From a bacterium (GTDB taxonomy: Bacteria > SZUA-182 > DTGQ01): a stretch of DNA of 64,000 bases. This document shows, piece by piece, positions 9,644 through 19,323 of this stretch (within the stretch, counting starts at the first letter, position 1; every line of letters begins with the position of its first letter). The notes under the pieces are model-generated. The model was given only the letters and a program-made list of their open reading frames with translations, ran no database searches and was not told the origin of the DNA. The stretch spans positions 62,001 to 126,000 of the forward strand of contig JBFLZW010000006.1 of the NCBI GenBank assembly GCA_040755755.1, given 5' to 3'. Position numbers and translations under genes: made by a program.

Positions 9644-9983
9644 AAACTGTAAAATTAAGAGTCAGAAGTCAGGAGCCAAAAGACAGAACAAATACTTTTT
9701 CTTCTGCCTAACCCCATTGATTATTCGAATAAAACTCAAAGGCCAGGAATTTATTATATAGCTAAAATGTTTTTTCTTCAAGCGATTTTGCACATCAGCC
9801 CCAAGTTTTCATCGAGGCCGAAGATCAGGAAGGAGGGAAGAATCATGGTCTATGAATCGTACTCAGGCACAAGGCACAAAGGGGCAAAGAAGATAAAAAT
9901 GAATGCTGAGCAATTAAGCAGCAAACAGGCAAGGAAACTTTCTGCCTCTGTGCCTTTGTCCCTTTGTGCCTGAGTAGTTGTTA
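9644..9983. repeat. Intergenic gap with two dispersed-repeat families
   Basis: A copy of the GAGTCAGAAGTCAGGAG family lies at 9659-9685. An imperfect inverted repeat built on the CAGGCACAAAGG family has arms at about 9861-9891 and 9939-9974, ending just 10 nt beyond the beta-helix gene stop. Similar sequence recurs at 51981-52018. No gene is supported. Confidence 0.6.
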
Positions 9984-12182
9984 CTATACTTTAAAATTGA
10001 GGCTATATTCTTTTGTCAAAATATTATTCCCTGATGAACTAAAAATAGCGCCAATTGGAATTATTAACTTATAAGCGCTGCCGGATTCAAAATAATTTGA
10101 TCGTATATTCAAAATATTTTTATTAATAAATTTATTAATAGAGATTATCATGCCATTTGATTTCTTAATTATAATATTATTATAAACAGCTCCTTCTTTA
10201 ATATTCTCGGCAAAATCGATAACAACAGGATGATTAATCTCCAAGGTCCCGCCTTCCTTAGGAATAGATCCAATGATTCCCAAGCCTGGATATGCGTACT
10301 CATATAAAATAGAATTTGTATCTTTTCCTGTGTCATTCTTATATTGATTAAAATCATCAGTAGTATAAATCCTATGGTAATGCCAATTTATTACCGGATC
10401 ACCATCTTTTTCATAATAGTAATTATTATCAAGAATTAGATTGTCAAGCACTGAGCTATCCCACGTCATTCCTACACTCCATTCTGACGCATCAGAAAAA
10501 ATATTATTTTTTATAATAAGATTTGCAACATTTGCTATAGAAGATAAAACTAAATGCCTTCCATTTACTCCATCAGGTCGCTGGTTATGCCCCCATCCTC
10601 CGCCAGCATTAAAACAGATATTATTTTCAAAATAAATATCGTGGACATCAGGAGTATTAAAATTATCATAAAATTCAAAAGAATATTCACAGTTCCAAAT
10701 TTTATTGTTTCTATAATAAATATTATATTGGATATTATCAGCTCCAGATCCTTGATTCGTAACGGCAGCATCATATATCTCCCAAATATTGCAGCCTTCG
10801 ACCAGATTGTTGCTCGCCGCATTCCAGAATTCTATAGCGTTTCCAGCTCTGGCAACAGTATCTGTGCCTGACCAATCTCCTCCTCCAATAAAATTAATGT
10901 CGCAATTTCTAACTACAATATCATGTGCATATCCCCCTCCTATACCACCAAACGCCCCGTAAGCCAAATGTAAATCTTCATAAATAATATGATGCTTATA
11001 AGTTTCATCTATTATATTTCTCGATAAAGCACATTCTATATCGCTATAAAAAGTTGCCGGATTTTGGATAGAATACAAGCTGACTGTCATGTTATTGTTA
11101 TCATACCAGAAATCGCCCTGGTTGATTAAATCACCTTCTGCCCAAACTTTTTTTCCTGTTGATAAGCCATCGTTGAAAATAATATTCCCGACATCGACAA
11201 GAAAAGGAGTTTCCTTCAGTTCCTTAAAGCTTACCGAATCAATAAAAAAATCCGAGTTTTCAGGCAAGGCATTGCCCATGAAAAATACCATTATTGCATC
11301 TGAGGCAGTTCGATTGGATTGATAATAAAGTTTATATGTTTTCCAATCCGTATTGATGGAAGCAGATAATAATTGCTTCTGCCTGGCTGGATTATAGGGG
11401 TACATACTCCAGTAATATTCAGAATAAGGGCTTACTCTCTGAATAAGAGTAACGTAAGGAATGGTAAATGGCGCGGTAGCTTTAGCCCTGAAACTCAATT
11501 CATAATATTTTCCCCTCACGATTTGGGAAAGCTGCGCGCTCAACTGAATGCTCGACTCTCTGTTACCATTATTGTCTCCGCAAGTCAGCTTGTAGGCTGC
11601 CGGAAATGAATCATAAATTCTCATATCTCTTACTCCGGTTACCTGAGCTCCATCAGCTCCCCATAATCCCCAGTTAGCGATATTTTGGGTAAAAGTAGGG
11701 TTCAGCAGCAGCTCACTGCCATTTGGAACAGGAAATTTTGTTGACCAAATATTTCCTCCCTTATCTACCCAATCAGACACATTATTTTTTTCCTGCGATC
11801 CAAGCAGAATCGGCTTATTTCCGCTGCCATAAGAAGTGTATTTTATGCTTCCACTCGCATCTCCGCTTGAAGGATACAAATTTTCTCTCCATACCCCTCC
11901 TTTTTTAAAATGTATTATATCGCCGGGAGAAAAATCGAATTCATTTACTTTAGCTATTGACTTCCAGGGAGAAGAAGGGCTTGTCCCATTATTGCTGTCA
12001 TCTCCGGCATTGCTTACATAATAATTTTTCGAAATAGAAGATGTATAAACCAAAGATCTTTCTACCGGCAATTTATATTTACAACTTCCAAAAATATAAA
12101 TACAAACAACCGCAAATAAGACGATAGTGGATGCCAAATTAAAAGACTTGAAACCTCTTTTTAATAAATTTTCATTAGACAT
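9984..12182 (-). CDS. Exported right-handed beta-helix protein with carbohydrate-binding-like and Ig-like domains
   Basis: A hydrophobic N-terminal segment (ASTIVLFAVVCIYIFGSC) could be a signal anchor or a poor lipobox. Next comes the common start of bacterial beta-helix proteins, YYVSNAGDDSNNGTSPSSPW and GDIIHFKKGGVW. Residues about 165-335 resemble a CBM4/9-like galactose-binding domain, with NPTFTQNIANWGLWG and SFRAKATAPFTIPYV. A parallel beta-helix follows, with NNIIF and NNKIW type turns, and the last ~90 residues are Ig-like (HPVVIDFAENI). It probably binds or cleaves a polysaccharide outside the cell. The gene is much richer in A and T than its neighbours and is flanked by gaps and repeats, suggesting acquisition by transfer. 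Confidence 0.75.
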   Translation of the reverse strand: MSNENLLKRGFKSFNLASTIVLFAVVCIYIFGSCKYKLPVERSLVYTSSISKNYYVSNAGDDSNNGTSPSSPWKSIAKVNEFDFSPGDIIHFKKGGVWRENLYPSSGDASGSIKYTSYGSGNKPILLGSQEKNNVSDWVDKGGNIWSTKFPVPNGSELLLNPTFTQNIANWGLWGADGAQVTGVRDMRIYDSFPAAYKLTCGDNNGNRESSIQLSAQLSQIVRGKYYELSFRAKATAPFTIPYVTLIQRVSPYSEYYWSMYPYNPARQKQLLSASINTDWKTYKLYYQSNRTASDAIMVFFMGNALPENSDFFIDSVSFKELKETPFLVDVGNIIFNDGLSTGKKVWAEGDLINQGDFWYDNNNMTVSLYSIQNPATFYSDIECALSRNIIDETYKHHIIYEDLHLAYGAFGGIGGGYAHDIVVRNCDINFIGGGDWSGTDTVARAGNAIEFWNAASNNLVEGCNIWEIYDAAVTNQGSGADNIQYNIYYRNNKIWNCEYSFEFYDNFNTPDVHDIYFENNICFNAGGGWGHNQRPDGVNGRHLVLSSIANVANLIIKNNIFSDASEWSVGMTWDSSVLDNLILDNNYYYEKDGDPVINWHYHRIYTTDDFNQYKNDTGKDTNSILYEYAYPGLGIIGSIPKEGGTLEINHPVVIDFAENIKEGAVYNNIIIKKSNGMIISINKFINKNILNIRSNYFESGSAYKLIIPIGAIFSSSGNNILTKEYSLNFKV

Positions 12183-12637
12183 ATGCTTATTCCCCCATAA
12201 ATACGCAAGAATGAATTCCAGCCAGGTTAACCTGAAAGCTCACTTCGGGCAAAGGAGTCAGTAAGGTGCGGTACTCAATTTTGGAGATGAAACAAACAGC
12301 CTTACTCCTCTGGACAACCCAATATCCAAAAGACGGCTGAAGCTGTGGATGACCAGGCCGATGGTGTCTTTCTCAAAGAAAAGGGTTGATCTATTTATAA
12401 TATAATATATATATAGATGTTTGTCAATATAATGGATAAATTAAGTATTAATTAAAAAACCAAATACAGCGTTCTTCTCCGGATTGTTTGGCAAGTACTT
12501 TTCCTGGAATTAAATGCCCAATCCGGTAAACGATCACTGCTGAACTTTCCATCACAATTAGCTCAATTTATACCAATCTGCCGATTGAAAATGCATGATA
12601 AACAGTACGTACATGCATAAGGAATTAAGTAAAAATT
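12183..12637. other. Gene-free AT-rich gap
   Basis: No gene is visible. The stretch at 12390-12440 is almost pure A/T and could hold promoters for either side. A 7-bp inverted repeat, ATGCATG (12591-12597) and CATGCAT (12612-12618), sits 20 nt before the CocE-type gene and is a possible operator. Confidence 0.4.
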
Positions 12638-14470
12638 ATGACCAAACCAAGCGGCAGTTGTCTGCTCCCTGTTCCTCCTTCGTCTGAGCGGGTCAGGACC
12701 AATCAGGTCATTGTTACCCGGGAAGGAATTGAGCTTTTTGCTGATCTTTATATACCTTCAGGCGATCCGCCCTTTCCGGCAGTAATCGAGATCACTCCTT
12801 ACTGCACCCAGGGGCTTGCCAGGATCGGTGAGATTTATGCCGCCAGAGGCTATCTTTTCCTGGCGGTCGATAGCCGTGGCCGCTACCGTTCCTCCGGAGT
12901 CTGGTCCCCCCTGACTTATGACCGGACCGATGGACAGGAAGTTATCCGGTGGATGGCCCATCATGAGCTCTGCAATGGACGGATCGGCACCCGTGGTCAT
13001 TCTTACAGCGGTTATAATCAGCTTCTGGCTGCCATCGATGCGCCTCCTGAGCTAAAAGCAATGGTAGTGGGGGTAGCGCCGGGTGATCCCTTCGAAAATG
13101 TACCATTTCAGGGTGGGGCTTATGATCTGAACGATTTTTTCTGGCTTATGAGCATGACCGGACGGGTCTGCACTAACGGAATTGAAGAGGAAGATGCCGG
13201 GGAGGGGAGATTCGAATTCGAGGAGGAGAATGAGGGCAAGCAGGCCGAAACAGCGCAGGACCAATCCAGAGAGGATCAGGAAGAGGATGAATTTGACCTT
13301 CTTTTCGACCACGCACTCTCCAGCCGGCCTTTGCGTGACATGGATCTTCGCTTTGGCGTCCGTCAGGAAACTTTCCGGGAATGGATCAGCCACTGGCAGC
13401 TCGATGATTTCTGGAGAGCCCGCTCAGTCGGTCCCCGCCTGGATCGCACGGCAGTTGCAACCCTCCACATCTCGGGCTGGTGGGATGGCAATGGCCGGGG
13501 CTCGACAGCCTTTTTCAAGGGAATGCGTCAGCGGGCGGCCACAGCAGAAGCCAGAGAGTCGCAAAGGCTTCTGATCGGGGCCTGGGACCACGACACGGCA
13601 GCTCCTGACTGCGAAGATTTACCTGAAGAGGAAGCTGCAATGATCCAGCGGGCAGCGCTTCGGAGCCCTCTCAACGATGAGCTGGCCTGGTTCGATCAGC
13701 ATCTTTTGGGTATGGATCCCGGCCCCTCTACCAGGTCGAGAGTCACTCTTTACCTGACCGGCCTTCATTGCTGGATGGATTTTGAGGACTGGCCCCCTCC
13801 AGACACCCGGCCAACTGACTATTATCTTGGCGCTGCACGGAGCGGGCGTTTTGGCAGCCTCCGGAGCAGTGCTCCCGCCAGGGGGCCGCAGGAATCCACC
13901 TATCTCTTTGATCCGGATGATCCTACTCCTTTTGCCCATCCCGATATCGACGGCGAGCGGATGCCTTTTGATAATGCGCAAATCGAGGAAGAGCGCACCG
14001 ACATTCTCCTGTTCGATACTGTACCGATGAAAAAGTCATTGACGCTCATCGGCGAGTTGTCACTCATTCTCTATGCCCGGTCGGATGCCCCGGATTTTGA
14101 TCTGTGTGCGAAGCTTCTGGATGTATACCCGGACGGCCGGGCAATCTACCTGGCCGATGGCATCATCCGGGCCCGCTTCAGAAAAGGGTGGGACCGGCCC
14201 GAACTGGTAATGCCGCTGGAGACAGCCGAATATGTCATCGACTTATGGCACATCGGGCATGTCCTTCAACCCGGTCATGCCCTGAGGCTGGAAGTCTCTT
14301 CAGGTGCCTTCCTGCGCTTTGATATCAATCCCTGCACAGGAGGCAATCTGGCCGATGAGACCGGATGCCGGAAGGCCAGGGTGACCATCCTGCACAGCCC
14401 GGACTATCCGTCACGGCTCATTCTTCCCATCTGCCATGATCCACGCCTTGCTGAGTTTGGGGAGGAGTAA
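12638..14470 (+). CDS. CocE/NonD-family alpha/beta hydrolase (X-Pro dipeptidyl-peptidase-like)
   Basis: Serine hydrolase of the cocaine esterase / X-prolyl dipeptidase S15 group. The nucleophile elbow GHSYSG puts the catalytic Ser at residue 122. GWWDG gives the Asp (283) and GAWDHD the His (318), so the triad is complete. The C-terminal ~200 residues form the PepX_C jelly-roll domain. An acidic insertion of about 45 residues (EEEDAGEGRFEFEEENEG and onward, about 182-226) sits in the cap region and is not typical. There is no signal peptide. The product could hydrolyse an ester or amide bond of a small molecule or peptide. It precedes an MFS exporter and an ATP-grasp-like gene in the same direction, which fits a small-molecule pathway, but this is inference. 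Confidence 0.88.
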   Translation: MTKPSGSCLLPVPPSSERVRTNQVIVTREGIELFADLYIPSGDPPFPAVIEITPYCTQGLARIGEIYAARGYLFLAVDSRGRYRSSGVWSPLTYDRTDGQEVIRWMAHHELCNGRIGTRGHSYSGYNQLLAAIDAPPELKAMVVGVAPGDPFENVPFQGGAYDLNDFFWLMSMTGRVCTNGIEEEDAGEGRFEFEEENEGKQAETAQDQSREDQEEDEFDLLFDHALSSRPLRDMDLRFGVRQETFREWISHWQLDDFWRARSVGPRLDRTAVATLHISGWWDGNGRGSTAFFKGMRQRAATAEARESQRLLIGAWDHDTAAPDCEDLPEEEAAMIQRAALRSPLNDELAWFDQHLLGMDPGPSTRSRVTLYLTGLHCWMDFEDWPPPDTRPTDYYLGAARSGRFGSLRSSAPARGPQESTYLFDPDDPTPFAHPDIDGERMPFDNAQIEEERTDILLFDTVPMKKSLTLIGELSLILYARSDAPDFDLCAKLLDVYPDGRAIYLADGIIRARFRKGWDRPELVMPLETAEYVIDLWHIGHVLQPGHALRLEVSSGAFLRFDINPCTGGNLADETGCRKARVTILHSPDYPSRLILPICHDPRLAEFGEE

Positions 14471-14631
14471 GGGTATCGTACGCAAGAGAGAATGAAATAT
14501 AAATACAAATACAAATACAAAGACAAATACAAAAGACACCACAGAGACACAGAGGCACAGAGAAAAACAAATGAGTGACTTATTCAGGGGATGGCTTATA
14601 ACCGTGGCTGATTTTCTGAGGAGGAACAAGG
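14471..14631. repeat. Short A-rich hexamer repeat and dispersed CACAGAGRCACAGAGG repeat
   Basis: Tandem AAATAC units occupy about 14500-14532. A copy of the ACAGAGACACAGAGGCACAG family lies at 14536-14568. No gene is present. Confidence 0.55.
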
Positions 14632-16098
14632 GTGGCCAATAGGCAACTTTTCTGGCCGGGCAGGGAAGAGCGGACGCTGGTTGGCCGCTTTTACCTTGCC
14701 AGCAGCCTGAGCGAGGCAATGAATGTTATTTTCCCGTTCCAGTTCATTTATCTCTATCTGGTCATGGAATGGCCGGAATGGGCCATTCTTCCAACCCTGG
14801 TAGAAACGGTCACCGTCTGGCTGATGGAAATCCCAACCGGCATCGTGGCTGACCGGTGGGGCAGAAAGCTTTCGGTGATCAGCGGGGATCTGTTGAGTGC
14901 CATCTCCTGGGTGATCATTCCCCTGGCTGTATCATTCCGCGGCCCGGCTCAGTTATATATGGTCTGCGCCTGTTTTTTTCTGGAGGGAATCGGGCAGACC
15001 CTGGTCTCAGGTGCCGAAGATGCCTGGGTAGTGGATAATCTGGCCAGTGCCGGAAGGGAAGATTTGATGGAGCAATACTTTGCCAGAATCAGGTCTTTCA
15101 GCTCTCTTGGCGGAGTTATTGCCGGAAGCCTCTCGCTGCTGCTCCTTCTGGTCAGCAGAGTGGACCGGAGCACCCTGAACTTTTTATGGTACATCGCAGC
15201 TTGCGGCCAGCTCATCTCGGTCGCCATCTCCCTGACCATACCCGAACATCAGCCCGAAGGTGATCAACCGGACTATGACCAGGACGAGGCTGATGAGCTT
15301 GAAATGGCACCTTTTCTCGACCGGGCCAGGCAGGGATTTTCTGCCATCTTTCAGTTCCGGCCCCTTTTTTCATTCTTTCTGGCCCTGTGTGTAACCTCCT
15401 TTGCCGGCTCGATCACCGGCGAAGCCTTTGAGATTTCACTCCTGACCAAGGGGCTGGATGCGCGGGGTCTTGCCCCCCTTGGCGTTATCGGAGACCTTAC
15501 CGGCATGGTTGTGCCGCTCTGGGGTGTGGCTATTTCCCAATGGCTTGGATCAACAGCCAGCCTGGTGCTCTTTGTGCTGGTTCCAGCCGGCGTGGTATCG
15601 CTTTTTTTTGCCCGGCCAGGGCTTTTGCTGGTGGTCGGGCTCTACCTGATTTTCAGCATTGTCGATGACCTGTGGGACCCGGTTGCGGATGCACGGCTCC
15701 AATCCCTGATCCCCTCATCATGCCGCGCTACAGCCGGATCGATCACCAACCAGGCAACCGAACTGGCAAATTCGGCAGGCATCGGAGCCTTTGCCCTGCT
15801 CCTTGGCAAGCACAGCCGGGAACTGCGTGAAGCCACACCGGACCTTATGGAGGCTTTCTCCGGCGGAGCATCGACCAGACCAAAGGTCCCCAAAGGGCTC
15901 TTCGGCCTGCCGGTTCCGGACCTCGCTCTGGTGCTCTTTACCTTTTTCGGTCTTGCGGCCATTCCGTTCCTTGTCCACAGCCAAAGGAGCGGTTGTCAGG
16001 ACGAGGAAATCATGAGTCGCCGGGCGAAGAGCACATGTCAGGAAAAAAGGAGCAGATGTCAGGAGAAGACAAGTAACTGTCAGGAGGAAGAGATATGA
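14632..16098 (+). CDS. MFS-type transporter
   Basis: A polytopic membrane protein with about 12 hydrophobic segments and the major-facilitator loop 2-3 signature as ADRWGRKLS. The substrate cannot be read from the sequence. The GTG start is supported by GAGGAGG about 8 nt upstream. After the last membrane helix there is an odd hydrophilic tail of about 35 residues. It contains four Cys-Gln repeats (CQDEE, CQEKR, CQEKT, CQEEE) and is encoded by repetitive TGTCAGGA units, possibly a replicated DNA motif. The stop overlaps the start of the next gene by 4 nt (ATGA), so the two are coupled. Confidence 0.85.
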   Translation: MANRQLFWPGREERTLVGRFYLASSLSEAMNVIFPFQFIYLYLVMEWPEWAILPTLVETVTVWLMEIPTGIVADRWGRKLSVISGDLLSAISWVIIPLAVSFRGPAQLYMVCACFFLEGIGQTLVSGAEDAWVVDNLASAGREDLMEQYFARIRSFSSLGGVIAGSLSLLLLLVSRVDRSTLNFLWYIAACGQLISVAISLTIPEHQPEGDQPDYDQDEADELEMAPFLDRARQGFSAIFQFRPLFSFFLALCVTSFAGSITGEAFEISLLTKGLDARGLAPLGVIGDLTGMVVPLWGVAISQWLGSTASLVLFVLVPAGVVSLFFARPGLLLVVGLYLIFSIVDDLWDPVADARLQSLIPSSCRATAGSITNQATELANSAGIGAFALLLGKHSRELREATPDLMEAFSGGASTRPKVPKGLFGLPVPDLALVLFTFFGLAAIPFLVHSQRSGCQDEEIMSRRAKSTCQEKRSRCQEKTSNCQEEEI

Positions 16099-17477
16099 GG
16101 CTTGCTTTCGGTCCACAAAAGGCTGAAACCATTGTTTCAACTGAGTCATCACCTGAGCGCGACCGGCTGCTTGAGGTAAAGCGGGGGCTTGATGAAAAAC
16201 TGACCCGCTATAATCCGGGCGAGCTTTTGAGCTGGTGGGTGGCTGAGGATGCCTTTGAGCTGCCGGATGAAACGATCACCGGGCTTCGCCGGGGCGGAGA
16301 AGCCTTAAACCGCTTTTTTCAGAAGGCCAATGACCTGTTCTACCGTGAGCCGTGGATCCAAAAGCGCCTGGAGAAGAAAATTTCCCCGCATTACCGGCTG
16401 CTCAACCGGGCACAAATCCAAGCCCTCCCCAGAATGCCCCGGCCCGATGTAGTCCTTGACCGCAGGTGGCAGCCGAAATTCGTGGAGCTTGAAATTACCG
16501 TCGGATCACGGGCTGATACCGCTATCATGGCCGAGGAGTATGGCCTCAATCATCACCGCGGGCTGATCAGATCCTATGCGGACTTTGTCAAAACCTACTG
16601 GCCGGACAAAACTCTGGCTATGGTCACTGCCCCCCACCCCTTTTTCCTGGATCTTCCCGATGACGCCAGGGCCTTTGCCTCAATGCTCCGGCGGGAGGGT
16701 ATTCCGGTTGTGGTCCTGACCGGTGAGAACCTGCCCCATCTTCGGTTTGACGGCCAGAGGCTGCTCCTTTACCAGCGCTCCGGCGACCCCATACCGATTC
16801 ACCTTATGGACCGGTTTATCGATATCTATGAAATTGCCGAGCTGCAGCACCCTGGCATGGCCGCCATTCTCGATGCCTATCTGTCCGGTGCGGTTGTCGA
16901 TGTGAACACCTGCAAGCAGTTTCTGGATGAAAAGGACTGGATGGCCATTTTCTGGGAGGAAGGAATGCGAAGTATCTGGCGCGCTGAGCTGGGAGAAGAG
17001 CATGACCAGGTACTGCGCACCACCATCCCCCGGACCTGGCTGGTCCGCGAAGGACAGCAGGTGGAGCTGCCCGGGGGAGAAAAAGTGCCGATTCTCCGGC
17101 TGGGAGACATTCCAGCCCAGGAGCGGCAATTTGTCATCAAGGAAAGCGGCACATCGACAACTTCTTCGGGAGCCCAATCCCTGCGGGTGCTCTCCGAGAT
17201 GAGCAGGAAGGAGGTCCAGGAGCTGCTGCGAAGCCTGATGAAAAGCAGGGTTAAATTCATCATCCAGGAGATAATCGACTCGCCCAGAGTCAGCTTCACC
17301 GCCCTTGACCCCGATGATGACCGGGTAATCACCCAGCATGGAGCCCGGCTCAAACTCAGCGCCTTCTACTGCGACGGCAAGCTGATGGATATCAGGCTGG
17401 TGGCCAGCAATGCCAAACTGGCTGTCAATGACCAGGATTATGTGGTCGGCGTGGTCCGCTATGACGGAGAGGAGTAA
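16095..17477 (+). CDS. ATP-grasp-like protein of unknown substrate
   Basis: The C-terminal third looks like an ATP-grasp ligase fold: RQFVIKESGTS (nucleotide-binding Lys strand), VKFIIQEIIDSPRVSF, then GKLMDIRLVASN. This would make it an acid-amine or acid-thiol ligase, as in circularly permuted ATP-grasp proteins. The first ~300 residues are less clear, with VVLDRRWQPKFVELEITVG in the middle. It starts inside the MFS gene's stop codon (ATGA) and so should be made with the transporter. CocE-type hydrolase, MFS and ATP-grasp ligase together suggest making and exporting a small peptide-like or conjugated compound. The family assignment rests on motif shape only. Confidence 0.6.
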   Translation: MRLAFGPQKAETIVSTESSPERDRLLEVKRGLDEKLTRYNPGELLSWWVAEDAFELPDETITGLRRGGEALNRFFQKANDLFYREPWIQKRLEKKISPHYRLLNRAQIQALPRMPRPDVVLDRRWQPKFVELEITVGSRADTAIMAEEYGLNHHRGLIRSYADFVKTYWPDKTLAMVTAPHPFFLDLPDDARAFASMLRREGIPVVVLTGENLPHLRFDGQRLLLYQRSGDPIPIHLMDRFIDIYEIAELQHPGMAAILDAYLSGAVVDVNTCKQFLDEKDWMAIFWEEGMRSIWRAELGEEHDQVLRTTIPRTWLVREGQQVELPGGEKVPILRLGDIPAQERQFVIKESGTSTTSSGAQSLRVLSEMSRKEVQELLRSLMKSRVKFIIQEIIDSPRVSFTALDPDDDRVITQHGARLKLSAFYCDGKLMDIRLVASNAKLAVNDQDYVVGVVRYDGEE

Positions 17478-17823
17478 GAGGGAGCGAGTGCGAAGAGAAG
17501 GCAATCTGATACCATTTCGACATTCAACTGCAGCATAAGTAGAGAATTCAGAATTCAGGAGTCAGGAGTCAGAATTCAGAATAAGGCTTTCGTTTCTCCT
17601 GACTTCTGACTCCCTTGGCCGGTTTATGCTCAATTTCAGGTGAGAAATGGTATGAGTAAGTTAACATTGTCAAGGTAATCCATATTGAAAATTTGATTAT
17701 GTTATGTTATACTATATGTGCTATATGGATAATTTATCGATTTTCCGGGTTTATAGTAACCTTTATATCCCGTATCTATTCAATTCAATATCACAGGTTA
17801 ATGGCTGTAAGGAGTTGATTTAA
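17478..17823. repeat. Gap with an inverted dispersed repeat before the caspase operon
   Basis: GAATTCAGGAGTCAGGAGTC and its reverse-complement-like partner CTCCTGACTTCTGACTCC (17543-17615) form a long imperfect hairpin. The same family recurs near 29.8 and 38.8 kb. The promoter described separately follows. Confidence 0.6.
17685..17713 (+). promoter_or_regulatory. Predicted sigma-70 promoter for the caspase operon
   Basis: TTGAAA (17685-17690), a 17-nt spacer and TATACT (17708-17713) match the sigma-70 pattern. They lie about 110 nt before the caspase-like gene with no gene between. Confidence 0.5.
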
Positions 17824-19110
17824 GTGTTAAATAAAACGCCAAAAGCATATCATATCTGTCTATTCTTTTGCGCCTTTATTCTTTCATGCAGTTCTTCGCT
17901 CAAGCAGTCGCAAAAAAAGCTGCCGCTCAGATTTGTTGGACCGACACTATCTAAAGGCGTGGATACCAGCGGCTCAACAAGTACCCCTGTGGAACCATCG
18001 AGCACATTTTCGGCTGAAGACGCTCAGGTTATTGCCCACCTCAAGATTGAAAACCTCACCGGGAAACACCAGTTGCGATGGGAGTGGTATAATCCGGACG
18101 GCAGTCTCTATTGCGCTTCTCGTAATTTCCCCGTCGGGGCTTCCAAAGGAAGGTATCTTCCCCAGGCGAGTGCATGGCATAAGTTATCTGTTCATGGTGA
18201 CAAGGCGCAAACCTGCCAGGGGCAGTGGGTGGTAAAGGTCTTCTGTGATGATGCCCTCATAGGGTCTGCACCCTTTTCGCTGCAGGCACCGGCAGAGGCG
18301 GCAGACCTCATTCAACTGCCCAAGGACCTTTCCGTGAAGCCCTATCCCAGGGATTGGGGCCTCATCATCGGCATAGAAGATTATGCTCATTTACCCAAAG
18401 TGGAATATGCCAAAAAAGATGCCCTGATTGTAAGGGATTATTATATGAAGATTTTGGGAGTTCCGGAAGAAAATATCATTTTTCTCATAGACGGCGATGC
18501 AACCAAAGCCAGAATAGAGGGTTATCTCAGAAAGTATATCCCCAATAATGTTGATAAAGAGACCACACTGTACGTCTACTTTGCGGGACATGGTGCCCCG
18601 GACATCGAACAGGGCGATCCCTTCCTGGTTCCTCACGATGGCGATACTCAGTTTCTGGCACAGACAGGTTATAGCCTGAAAACCTTCTATCAAGACCTGG
18701 ATAACCTGAAGGTAAAAAAGGTTTACGTGTTTCTCGACTCATGCTTCAGCGGCGTGGCTTCCCGGGCTGCTGGCATGCTGGTAAAAGGGCTCAGGCCAGC
18801 CCTCATCCATGTCAAGGATGTACCGCTTCAATCTGAAGCTGTCGTGGCTCTCAGTGCCTCGCAATCAGGACAGGTCAGTAATGCCTATCCTGAAACAAAA
18901 CATGGGCTTTTCACCTATTTCCTCCTGCGGGCACTGCGGGGTGAAGCGGATGAAAATGATGATCACTGGGTTAGTGTGAAAGAAGTCTTGAATTATGTAA
19001 AAAGTCATGTCTCACGGGTTTCACACCGAATGGGCGCGGATCAAGTCCCTGCTATCGCTCCTCCTCTGGAAATACTCAAAGATGCAGCTATCAGCAGGGT
19101 ACTGAAGTAA
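17824..19110 (+). CDS. Caspase-like (peptidase C14) lipoprotein
   Basis: The N-terminus has a short hydrophobic stretch and the lipobox FILSC, so the mature protein should begin at Cys22 as a lipoprotein. Residues about 60-155 form a beta-rich domain. Residues about 173-400 are a caspase/metacaspase domain: WGLIIGIEDYAHLP, then the catalytic His in YFAGHGAP (His256) and the catalytic Cys in LDSCFSG (Cys307). Both catalytic residues are present, so it should be an active cysteine protease; bacterial C14 enzymes usually cut after Arg or Lys. AAGGAG lies before the GTG start. It is the first gene of a plus-strand run with a DUF4384-type protein, a small membrane protein and an RCC1/kelch lipoprotein. 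A periplasmic or surface location is inferred from the lipobox. Confidence 0.9.
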   Translation: MLNKTPKAYHICLFFCAFILSCSSSLKQSQKKLPLRFVGPTLSKGVDTSGSTSTPVEPSSTFSAEDAQVIAHLKIENLTGKHQLRWEWYNPDGSLYCASRNFPVGASKGRYLPQASAWHKLSVHGDKAQTCQGQWVVKVFCDDALIGSAPFSLQAPAEAADLIQLPKDLSVKPYPRDWGLIIGIEDYAHLPKVEYAKKDALIVRDYYMKILGVPEENIIFLIDGDATKARIEGYLRKYIPNNVDKETTLYVYFAGHGAPDIEQGDPFLVPHDGDTQFLAQTGYSLKTFYQDLDNLKVKKVYVFLDSCFSGVASRAAGMLVKGLRPALIHVKDVPLQSEAVVALSASQSGQVSNAYPETKHGLFTYFLLRALRGEADENDDHWVSVKEVLNYVKSHVSRVSHRMGADQVPAIAPPLEILKDAAISRVLK

Positions 19111-19323
19111 CTTTGGAGAAACCAGGCCCTCGGAATTATCACAGATGTTCCCCATCTTGTATGGGAGCCTCTCCTCAACTCCTCCCCCTTGATGGGGGAG
19201 TCTGGGTGGGGGTGATGGTTATCTTCACCATCCTCATGGAGAAAAGGAACATGGGGAACATCGGTAAACGTCACATCTTTTCCATCGGGAAACCCGCATG
19301 ACCGTTGAGCAGGCGAACGTAAG
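19111..19323. repeat. Dispersed G/C-rich hairpin repeat between operon genes
   Basis: CTCCTCCCCCTTGATGGGGG and the flanking GGGTGGGGGTGATG (about 19171-19217) belong to the same family as the repeats near 25.1, 33.8 and 37.0 kb. A run CAGGCGAACGTAAG precedes the next gene. Confidence 0.55.
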
